Below are positions 1-5,465 of a stretch of DNA of 7,424 nucleotides, one piece after another (position 1 is the first letter of the stretch; the number at the start of each line of letters is the position of its first letter). The notes beneath the pieces are model-generated. The model was not told where the DNA came from. It saw only the letters and a list, made by a program, of their open reading frames with translations, and did no database searches. This stretch comes from Gemmatimonas phototrophica (GTDB lineage: Bacteria > Gemmatimonadota > Gemmatimonadetes > Gemmatimonadales > Gemmatimonadaceae): NCBI GenBank assembly GCA_945870175.1, contig CAMBRJ010000137.1, forward strand, positions 1 to 7,424, given 5' to 3'. Both the position numbers and the translations under genes were made by a program.

Positions 1-1020
1 ACCATCGCCGCCACCCTCGGCCGACTCGCGCTGGCCCGCACGCTGGTGCTCGTGATTTCGAAATCCGGCGGCACGGTCGAAACGATGGCGCAGTATCTCA
101 TCGTGCGAGATGCGCTGGCGGGCGCCGTCGGCGAAGACGCCGCGCGCCAGCACCTCATTTTCATCACCGACCCGGAAGTCGGAGCGCTGCGCAAGATCGC
201 GCGGGCCGAGGGCATCACGACGCTGGACGTGCCGCCGAATGTCGGCGGACGCTTCTCCGTGCTTTCGCCGGTCGGCATGTTGCCGGCGGCGCTGATCGGC
301 ATCGATGTGAAGGCGCTGCTCGCCGGTGCCGCCGACGTCATGACACGCGCCGCCAGTGCCGACCTCTCCACGAATCTGCCGGGCACGTTTGCCGTGCTGC
401 AGCATATCGCCGACACCGCGCACGGCCGCTCCGTGCAGGTGCTCATGCCCTACGCCGATCCGCTGCGCGATCTCGCGCTCTGGTTCGTGCAGCTCTGGGC
501 CGAGTCCCTCGGCAAGCTGCGCAGCGACGGCACGCCCGTGGGACCGACCCCGCTGCCCGCCGTGGGCGCCACCGATCAGCATTCTCAGGTGCAGCTGTTC
601 ATGGAGGGGCCGCTCGACAAGACCGTCACGTTCATCACCGTGAAGGGACGTGAGCTGGAAGGCCCGATCCCCGCGCGCCACGCCGACATCCCGGAGCTGA
701 GCTACCTCGCGGGACATACGCTGGGTGAGCTCATCGATATCGAACAGCGCGCCACGGCCGGTGCCCTGGCGGCTCGCGGGCGGTTCAACGCCACGCTCGC
801 CATCGACACCGTGGACGCGTTCCATCTAGGCGCACTCATGCAGACCTTTGCGCTCGCCACGGCGTACGCCGGTGTGCTCTATGATGTGAACGCCTTCAAC
901 CAGCCGGGCGTGGAGCTGGGCAAGAACTTCGCGTATGCCATGCTCGGACGGGCCGGGAGCGAGCCGGCGCGCGCCGAATGGGATGCCCTACCCAAACCGG
1001 ACCCGCGCTTTCGCGTGTGA
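1..1020 (+). CDS. pgi: Glucose-6-phosphate isomerase, 3' part (start lies outside window)
   Basis: Cytosolic enzyme that interconverts glucose 6-phosphate and fructose 6-phosphate in glycolysis and gluconeogenesis. The frame is open from the first base, so the gene starts upstream; 339 codons are present and, compared with the ~450-residue bacterial type, roughly 100-150 N-terminal residues are missing. Visible signatures in order: the sugar-phosphate-binding SIS motif SKSGGTVET (58-84), the PGI signature VGGRFSVLSPVGMLP (241-285), the catalytic-Glu segment AESLGK (Glu codon 502-504), the TDQHSQ segment with the conserved His (580-582), and the C-terminal NQPGVELGK with the conserved active-site Lys (922-924). 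All expected active-site residues in the visible part are present, so it should be functional. The sequence resembles the shorter Bacillus/Thermus-type PGI rather than the E. coli type. A sugar-phosphate aldolase follows about 200 bases downstream, which fits a central-carbon role. Confidence 0.95.
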   Translation, partial: TIAATLGRLALARTLVLVISKSGGTVETMAQYLIVRDALAGAVGEDAARQHLIFITDPEVGALRKIARAEGITTLDVPPNVGGRFSVLSPVGMLPAALIGIDVKALLAGAADVMTRAASADLSTNLPGTFAVLQHIADTAHGRSVQVLMPYADPLRDLALWFVQLWAESLGKLRSDGTPVGPTPLPAVGATDQHSQVQLFMEGPLDKTVTFITVKGRELEGPIPARHADIPELSYLAGHTLGELIDIEQRATAGALAARGRFNATLAIDTVDAFHLGALMQTFALATAYAGVLYDVNAFNQPGVELGKNFAYAMLGRAGSEPARAEWDALPKPDPRFRV

Positions 1021-1218
1021 TCCATCCTCGCACCACGCGGCGACGCGCGACATGCGACGCAACACGCCAACCAGGCTGAAGGGGAATCCCGGACTTGCCG
1101 CACCCGTCCCTGTAGTGGGAACTTGCATGGCCAGATGCGGCGGGTTCCGGTTGGCCGGAGTCGTCGCCCCTTCACCTTGACCCGCTCCGGCTCGCGCTGG
1201 GCAGGATCCACCACACGA
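1021..1218. other. Intergenic region between pgi and the aldolase gene
   Basis: About 200 bases without a convincing gene. It contains small inverted repeats (for example CCGG-TTGG-CCGG near 1147-1158, and GCCGCA near 1098 with TGCGGC near 1136) but no hairpin followed by a T-run, so I see no intrinsic terminator for pgi. The aldolase reading frame stays open upstream to about 1123, but the translated upstream part is Arg-rich and unlike the family, so I treat it as non-coding. Confidence 0.6.
1177..1207 (+). promoter_or_regulatory. Weak candidate promoter for the aldolase gene
   Basis: TTGACC at 1177-1182 matches five of six bases of the sigma-70 -35 consensus. The best -10 candidate, CAGGAT at 1202-1207, matches only three of six and lies 19 bases away, longer than optimal. 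If real, transcription would start just a few bases before the ATG at 1219. Offered as a candidate only. Confidence 0.2.
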
Positions 1219-2637
1219 ATGTCCGATACGACGAAGCCCACGACGTCTTTCTTTGGCGGTGCCGTTACGGTGGACGGCGGCCGCGTGCAGCTGCATGACG
1301 CTGCCGTCCTGACCTCGGTGCACATGGATGCGCTGGTGCATCAGGCGGTCTTCGGGAACGAAGGCGAACGCACCTTCGCTCGTTGGCTCGTGTGGGAGCT
1401 CGGGCAGACCGTCGGTGTTCGTGCCGCCTCGATCCATGAGCTGTACATCGCGCGTGGGCAAGGCAAGTGCCGCGGCTTCACCGTGCCCGCGATGAATATT
1501 CGCGCGCTTGCGTACGACACGACCCGCGCCATCTTTCGCACCGCCAATACGCTGCAGGCCGGCGCCTTCATTCTCGAAATTGCACGCTCGGAGATCGCCT
1601 ACACCGAGCAGCGCCCCGACGAATATGTGTCGGTGATTCTCGCCGCCGCGCTGCGCGAAGGCTATCGCGGACCCGTGTTCATTCAGGGTGATCACTTCCA
1701 GGTCAACCACAAGAAGTTCGCCGTCGATCCGATCACTGAAGTGAACGCGGTCAAGGCGCTCGTGACCGAAGCGGTTGCCGCCGGCTTCTACAACATCGAC
1801 GTCGACACGTCGACGCTGGTCGATCTCTCCAAGGAGACGCTCGCCGAACAGCAGCGTCTCAACTACGAAGTGTGTGTGGATATCACCCGCTTCGTGCGGG
1901 CGGCCGAGCCGGCCGGCGTGACGATCTCCATCGGCGGCGAAATCGGCGAAGTCGGCACCGAGAATAGCACGGCGGAAGAGCTCGAGGCGTTCATGGACGG
2001 ATTCAACGCCACCCTCGAAACGCAGGCTCCCGGCACGGCCGGGCTGTCCAAGATTTCGGTCCAGTCGGGTACCTCGCACGGCGGGATCGTGCTTGCCGAC
2101 GGCTCCATCGCTGACGTGGCCCTCGATTTCGACACGCTCGAGCAGCTCTCGAAAATCGGTCGTGATCGGTATGGCATGGCCGGTGCGGTACAGCACGGAG
2201 CGTCCACGCTGCCCGACGCCGCATTCAGCAATTTCCCGCGGCTCGAGACGGCGGAAATCCATCTCGCGACGAACTTCCAGACCATGATGTTCGATCATAT
2301 CCCGGCCGCGCTGCGCGCCGATATGTATGCGTGGTTGGATGCCAACGCGAAGGACGAACGCAAGGCGACCGACACCGACGAGCAGTTCTACTACAAGTCG
2401 CGTAAGAAGGCGATCGGACCGTTCAAGAAGCAGTTGTGGGCGTTGCCCGCGGACGTGCGGGGCGCGCTCGGCGCGGCGTACGACAAGAAGTTCACGTTCC
2501 TGTTCGAACAGCTGGGCATCGCCGGAACCCGCGCGATTGCCGACCAGTTTGTCACCAGTCCGGCCCAGCATCGCCCGTTGCCGACGGGAGCAAGCACCGT
2601 CGTGGCCGCCCCGGACGACGCGGATCTTTCGGACTGA
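1219..2637 (+). CDS. Class II fructose-bisphosphate-aldolase-like protein (long form)
   Basis: Predicted metal-dependent class II ketose-bisphosphate aldolase, 472 residues. By family it would split fructose 1,6-bisphosphate (or a related ketose bisphosphate) into dihydroxyacetone phosphate and an aldehyde. Family landmarks are visible: QGDHF with Asp158 and His159 (catalytic Asp and first metal ligand), NIDVDTSTLVD ending at Asp202, GGEIGEVG with Glu241, SGTSHGG with His287, and QHGAS with His326. It is much longer than typical class II aldolases (about 280-360 residues), with a leader before the barrel and a charged C-terminal extension (about 345-472). The usual NIDTD substrate motif near the end appears as HLATNFQ. 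I chose ATG 1219 because MSDTTKPTTSFFGG resembles the start of remembered relatives and the open frame upstream is unlike protein. The ribosome-binding site is poor (AGGA, 12 bases upstream). The neighbouring pgi supports a glycolytic role; the exact substrate is inferred. Confidence 0.85.
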   Translation: MSDTTKPTTSFFGGAVTVDGGRVQLHDAAVLTSVHMDALVHQAVFGNEGERTFARWLVWELGQTVGVRAASIHELYIARGQGKCRGFTVPAMNIRALAYDTTRAIFRTANTLQAGAFILEIARSEIAYTEQRPDEYVSVILAAALREGYRGPVFIQGDHFQVNHKKFAVDPITEVNAVKALVTEAVAAGFYNIDVDTSTLVDLSKETLAEQQRLNYEVCVDITRFVRAAEPAGVTISIGGEIGEVGTENSTAEELEAFMDGFNATLETQAPGTAGLSKISVQSGTSHGGIVLADGSIADVALDFDTLEQLSKIGRDRYGMAGAVQHGASTLPDAAFSNFPRLETAEIHLATNFQTMMFDHIPAALRADMYAWLDANAKDERKATDTDEQFYYKSRKKAIGPFKKQLWALPADVRGALGAAYDKKFTFLFEQLGIAGTRAIADQFVTSPAQHRPLPTGASTVVAAPDDADLSD

Positions 2638-2660
2638 GTTGTCTGTATGCTGACGTGAGG

Positions 2661-2687
2661 GGTGCGCGCCGAATCGGTGCGCGTACC
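2661..2687. other. Hairpin between aldolase gene and ytxH
   Basis: GGTGCGCGC (2661-2669) can pair with GCGCGTACC (2679-2687) over nine base pairs with one G-U, around a nine-base loop. An alternative fold with a three-base AAT loop (CGCGCCG with CGGTGCG) is also possible. No T-run follows on either strand, so this is not a standard intrinsic terminator. It may be a Rho-assisted 3' end, a processing or stability element, or a chance result of high GC. Confidence 0.35.
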
Positions 2688-2727
2688 ACTCGCGATACAC
2701 AACTCATCACTGTTGGCGAGGTGTGAC

Positions 2728-3249
2728 ATGGCCCGGTACGACGAGTATGACGAGGATCGCGTGGTCGTGATCGAACGTGAGAATGGCACGAAGGGGATCG
2801 GCACGTTTCTGCTCGGTCTCGCGATCGGGGCAGGGGCCGCGCTGCTGTTCGCGCCGGCCAGTGGCGCCGAAACCCGGCAGCGCTTGCAGGACGACGCACG
2901 GCGGGCCGGACGCAAGGTGAAGGACATCACCGATGAATTCGGCGACACGATGGCCGATTCGGTCGAGAAGGCGCGCGACCAGTTCGATGAGCAGGTCGGT
3001 CGCGCGCGCGATGCCGTGAATGCACGGGTGCGGGCCGTGGGTGATGCCGTCTCCGTCGGTCGCGAGGCGGCCGCGCAGTCGCGCGCCGACCTCGAGCGGG
3101 CCGTGGCCGACAGCAAGCGCGCGTACGCCGACAGTCGCCGCGCGTATCGCGAGCACAGCCGTCGTCAGGGGCCCGACCACACGAGCGCGCCCGACGACAT
3201 GGTCTCGAGCTCCGGGGAGGAGTCCGCTGGAGCTCCGGGCGAAGGCTGA
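2728..3249 (+). CDS. YtxH-family membrane-anchored coiled-coil protein
   Basis: Small protein of 173 residues with the YtxH domain layout. There is a short acidic N-terminus (MARYDEYDEDR), then one hydrophobic Gly/Ala-rich membrane segment at about 23-42. It ends in the hallmark LLFAPASGAETR (39-50; family pattern LLFAPKSGEETR), followed by a long charged Ala/Arg/Asp-rich helix (about 50-145) likely to form a coiled coil, and an acidic Ser/Gly-rich tail. YtxH proteins are general-stress or envelope-associated with no known enzymatic activity; the role here is unknown. An upstream in-frame GTG (2662) exists, but ATG 2728 is preferred: it has the Shine-Dalgarno GAGGTG at 2718-2723 and yields the standard N-terminus. 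The last 23 bases overlap the YihY-family gene, whose ribosome-binding site lies inside this coding sequence, so the two are probably co-expressed. Confidence 0.85.
   Translation: MARYDEYDEDRVVVIERENGTKGIGTFLLGLAIGAGAALLFAPASGAETRQRLQDDARRAGRKVKDITDEFGDTMADSVEKARDQFDEQVGRARDAVNARVRAVGDAVSVGREAAAQSRADLERAVADSKRAYADSRRAYREHSRRQGPDHTSAPDDMVSSSGEESAGAPGEG
3106..3147 (+). repeat. Two tandem 21-bp units inside ytxH
   Basis: Units 3106-3126 and 3127-3147 match at 16 of 21 bases and encode consecutive heptads ADSKRAY and ADSRRAY. This is a degenerate duplication within the coiled-coil region, in register with a seven-residue helix repeat. Confidence 0.7.
3214..3222 (+). promoter_or_regulatory. Strong Shine-Dalgarno that fixes a CTG start for the YihY-family gene
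   Basis: GGGGAGGAG, within the ytxH coding sequence, is nearly fully complementary to the 16S rRNA 3' end. The in-frame CTG at 3227 lies four bases after it (six from the GGAGG core), the expected spacing. No ATG, GTG or TTG in the YihY frame lies at a usable distance. Confidence 0.65.
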
Positions 3250-4192
3250 CAGCTGGTGGGACATTGTCCGACGCGTCTGGCACCAAGGCGCTGAGGACAA
3301 TGTGCTGTTTTTGGCGGGCGGGCTGGCCTTCAATGTCCTGCTCGCCCTTCTGCCGTTCCTGCTACTCCTGATCTCCGGGCTCTCGTTCCTCTTGGGCAGC
3401 GAGACGGCGCAAGCCGCCAACACCGTCACCGCCCTCGTCGATCGACTGCTCCCCAGTGGCGCGAACGCGGCTGGCGAATTGCTGCGCGGCGTTGTCGCCG
3501 ACGTGCTCAACACCCGTGGGGCGGTGACCGCGTACTCGGCCATCGGGTTCGCCTGGTTCTCCACGCGCCTCTTCGGGTCACTGCGCAGTGTGCTCGCGCT
3601 GATCTTCGACGGCACCGATCGCGGGATCGTCGCCGGGAAGGTGTTCGACTTCTTCGCGACGATCATCGCCACCGTCGCCATCGTGGTCTACGTGGTCATC
3701 TCCACGTACATCGATCTTGCCACGACGCGCGGCCTCGCGCTGCTGCAGGAAACGGGACTACGTACCGAGGCGATGGGATTCGTGGGCTATCTGCTCGGCC
3801 GGTTGATGGCGCTCGCTGTCGTCTTCCTCCTGTTCTACGCGATGTACCGGGGACTGCCGCGTCGACGTCCCAGCATGCGCACGGCGGCGGTCGGTGCGCT
3901 CAGCGCGTCGATTCTGTTCGAGATCGCACGCCACCTCTTCGTGCTCGTCGTCGCGCGGTTCGATCCGAGCTCGCTCTACACCGGCACGATTGCCGCCATC
4001 GTCGCGATCGTCTTCTGGACATATTACGGCGCACTACTATTCCTCATCGGTGGGGAAGTGGCGCAGGCGTTCGATCTGCGGCGAAGCGAGTTGGCGGCGC
4101 TGCGATTCGCCGAGGACACGATTCGCGCCGCTGCCGCCGCCACGCCGACACGCGCCAAACCGCCCAAACGCCCTCCCACCCAACGACTGTGA
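3227..4192 (+). CDS. YihY/BrkB-family inner-membrane protein
   Basis: Predicted integral membrane protein of 321 residues from the family of E. coli YihY (formerly called ribonuclease BN/Rbn). The molecular function of the family is not established. About six membrane helices are visible, near residues 29-52, 99-122, 139-162, 187-210, 219-243 and 254-280. The N-terminal family pattern is recognisable (EDNVLFLAGGLAFNVLLALLPFLLLL), as is the last helix with WTYYGALLFLIGGEVAQAF. The tail is Lys/Pro/Arg-rich and probably cytoplasmic. The start is unusual: the best-supported codon is CTG 3227 behind GGGGAGGAG, overlapping ytxH by 23 nt. A GTG at about 3302 would cut into the conserved region before helix 1. 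Starts farther upstream would add a sequence that is only the shifted reading of ytxH. The stop overlaps the threonine aldolase start by four bases. Confidence 0.88.
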   Translation: MELRAKADSWWDIVRRVWHQGAEDNVLFLAGGLAFNVLLALLPFLLLLISGLSFLLGSETAQAANTVTALVDRLLPSGANAAGELLRGVVADVLNTRGAVTAYSAIGFAWFSTRLFGSLRSVLALIFDGTDRGIVAGKVFDFFATIIATVAIVVYVVISTYIDLATTRGLALLQETGLRTEAMGFVGYLLGRLMALAVVFLLFYAMYRGLPRRRPSMRTAAVGALSASILFEIARHLFVLVVARFDPSSLYTGTIAAIVAIVFWTYYGALLFLIGGEVAQAFDLRRSELAALRFAEDTIRAAAAATPTRAKPPKRPPTQRL

Positions 4193-5235
4193 CTGAATTC
4201 GCCGCCCCATTGCTCGATGTGCGCAGTGACACCGTCACCAGACCGACGGCCGCGATGCGTCGCGCGATGGCCGACGCGGAGGTCGGGGATGATGTCCTCG
4301 ACGGGGATCCCACCGCGCTCCGGCTCGAAGCCGTCGTGGCCGAACGGCTTGGCAAAGAGCGTGCGCTGTTCTTCCCCAGCGGGACCATGGCCAACCAAGC
4401 CGCCATCTGGGTGCAGAGCAGGCCGGGCACCGAAATTCTCCTCGACGCGGAGGCGCACATTGTCCACTCGGAGGTCGCGGCGACCGCCGCACTGTGCGGC
4501 GTACAACTGCGTGAGCTCCGCGGCTCGACGCTGGTGTTCCGCGCCCCCGACCTCATCGCGGGAATGCGGTCACCGTCCAGTGATGGCATCGAGTCCTCGA
4601 TGGTCTGTCTCGAGAACACCCACAACGGTGCCGGTGGCGTCGTCACATCGCGCGACGAGCTGCACGCCCTGACCACCGTGGCGCGACGCTTCAACCTGGC
4701 CGTGCACCTCGACGGCGCGCGCCTGTGGAACGCCGCCGCCGCGACCGGGACCTCACTCGCCGACTTCGCCGCCTGTGCTGACACCGTCATGGTGTCGTTT
4801 TCCAAGGGACTCGGCGCACCAGTCGGCGCATGTCTCGTCGGTCCCGCCGACCTCATCGCGCGCGCGCATCGCGCCCGCAAGCGCTTCGGTGGCGGCATGC
4901 GCCAGAGCGGTATTCTCGCCGCGGGCGCGCTGTACGGCCTCGAACACCATCTCGACCGACTGGCCGAAGATCACGAGGCCGCCAACTATCTCGCGCATCT
5001 CGTGGACGGCGTGGGTGGGGCCAAGGTCGTCATGCCCGACACCAACATCGTCATGATCGACTTGCCCACGCCGCGTGCCGACGACGTGGTCGCACGGGCG
5101 GCCGCGCTTGGCGTGCGGATCTATAAGTGGCATAACAGCCGAGTGCGCGCGGTCGCCCACCTCGACGCACCGATCGGGCTGATCGCCGAGCACGGACCGA
5201 AGATCGCGCAGGCCCTCTCCGACGTATTGGCCTAG
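4189..5235 (+). CDS. ltaE: Low-specificity L-threonine aldolase
   Basis: PLP-dependent fold-type I enzyme of 348 residues that cleaves L-threonine or L-allo-threonine to glycine and acetaldehyde; a cytosolic enzyme of glycine/threonine metabolism. The N-terminal signature DVRSDTVTRPT (10-20) and PSGTMAN are present, as are His90 in DAEAHIVH (likely cofactor-stacking), ENTHNGAGG, HLDGARLWN with Asp175 (pyridine-nitrogen contact) and SFSKGLGAPVG with Lys206, the predicted Schiff-base lysine. Length matches the family (about 330-350). The start is GTG 4189, which overlaps the stop of the YihY-family gene (GTGA). There is no Shine-Dalgarno just upstream (the region is C-rich), so translation probably depends on termination of the preceding gene. 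No obvious functional link to the membrane protein is seen. Downstream it converges with the minus-strand SRP RNA gene. Confidence 0.93.
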   Translation: MTEFAAPLLDVRSDTVTRPTAAMRRAMADAEVGDDVLDGDPTALRLEAVVAERLGKERALFFPSGTMANQAAIWVQSRPGTEILLDAEAHIVHSEVAATAALCGVQLRELRGSTLVFRAPDLIAGMRSPSSDGIESSMVCLENTHNGAGGVVTSRDELHALTTVARRFNLAVHLDGARLWNAAAATGTSLADFAACADTVMVSFSKGLGAPVGACLVGPADLIARAHRARKRFGGGMRQSGILAAGALYGLEHHLDRLAEDHEAANYLAHLVDGVGGAKVVMPDTNIVMIDLPTPRADDVVARAAALGVRIYKWHNSRVRAVAHLDAPIGLIAEHGPKIAQALSDVLA

Positions 5236-5252
5236 CGCCACCTCCCGGGTAC

Positions 5253-5300
5253 AAAAAGCGCACGGGAGGTCCGCTCTTTCGAGCGAATCCTCCCGTGCGC
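5253..5300 (-). terminator. Intrinsic terminator of the SRP RNA gene
   Basis: Arms 5289-5300 and 5258-5269 form a perfect 12-bp stem (GCGCACGGGAGG with CCTCCCGTGCGC). A further five-pair inner stem (CGCTC with GAGCG) closes a four-base loop. Read on the minus strand, the stem is followed directly by TTTTT (5257-5253). On the plus strand there is no T-run after the stem, so it is oriented for the minus strand. It begins three bases after the predicted 3' end of the SRP RNA. Confidence 0.9.
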
Positions 5301-5303
5301 AGT

Positions 5304-5401
5304 GCTCCGGGCCTGACGAAGCGACGCCAGACTCCACGTGCCGCTGCTACCTTCGGGGTCCTGACGGATTTGGCGGGCTGTCGCCCTCCGGGACCCGGAG
5401 C
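5304..5401 (-). ncRNA. ffs: Signal recognition particle RNA (small bacterial 4.5S type)
   Basis: RNA scaffold of the signal recognition particle, which with Ffh targets ribosomes making membrane and secreted proteins to FtsY and the translocon. On the minus strand the conserved core is unmistakable: CCGU-CAGG-ACC, loop, GGU-AGCA-GCGG. The CAGG/AGCA symmetric loop that binds Ffh is intact. The ends GCTCCGGG and CCCGGAGC pair over eight bases, which defines a 98-nt molecule, normal for the Alu-less bacterial form (about 95-115 nt). A middle helix (CGCCA with UGGCG, GCGA with UCGC) joins them. The apical loop reads CCGAA, five bases, instead of a GNRA tetraloop. Ends are inferred from pairing and from the terminator just downstream. 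The gene is divergent from dnaX and convergent with ltaE. Confidence 0.92.
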
Positions 5402-5407
5402 AAATAG

Positions 5408-5413
5408 AAGCTA
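5408..5413 (-). promoter_or_regulatory. Candidate -10 element for ffs
   Basis: On the minus strand TAGCTT lies seven bases before the paired 5' end of the SRP RNA (5401), exactly where a -10 box should be. It keeps the important first T, second A and last T. No good -35 hexamer is visible at the usual spacing (TACCAC is the base run there), so confidence is limited. Confidence 0.35.
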
Positions 5414-5453
5414 ACCGACGGCCACGCGAAGTGGTACCCGCTGCTTCGGCGTG

Positions 5454-5459
5454 TAGATT
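5454..5459 (+). promoter_or_regulatory. Candidate -10 element for dnaX
   Basis: TAGATT matches four of six bases of the sigma-70 -10 consensus and ends six bases before the dnaX ATG. Transcription would then begin at or next to the start codon, giving a leaderless message. No convincing -35 box is seen. Confidence 0.35.
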
Positions 5460-5465
5460 GGACGC

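Noticed and set aside
2646..2651. TATGCT as a -10 box for ytxH
   Set aside because: It matches four of six bases, but no -35 hexamer lies at an acceptable distance; not better than chance.
988..2700. 570-codon open frame on the minus strand opposite the aldolase gene
   Set aside because: It lies in the shadow of a clearly conserved gene; the translation is Arg/His/Gly-rich with no recognisable motif, as expected from high-GC codon bias on the opposite strand.
3020..3226. N-terminal extension of the YihY-family frame inside ytxH
   Set aside because: The open frame continues upstream, but its translation is Arg/Pro/Ser-rich alternate reading of ytxH and does not resemble the family; the strong Shine-Dalgarno at 3214-3222 marks a later start.
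2707..3681. 324-codon minus-strand open frame opposite ytxH and the YihY-family gene
   Set aside because: Low-complexity Ser/Arg/Ala-rich translation with no domain; both plus-strand genes have family motifs and ribosome-binding sites.
5258..5300. The same hairpin as an intrinsic terminator of ltaE on the plus strand
   Set aside because: No T-run follows the stem on the plus strand; the T-run is present only in the minus-strand direction.
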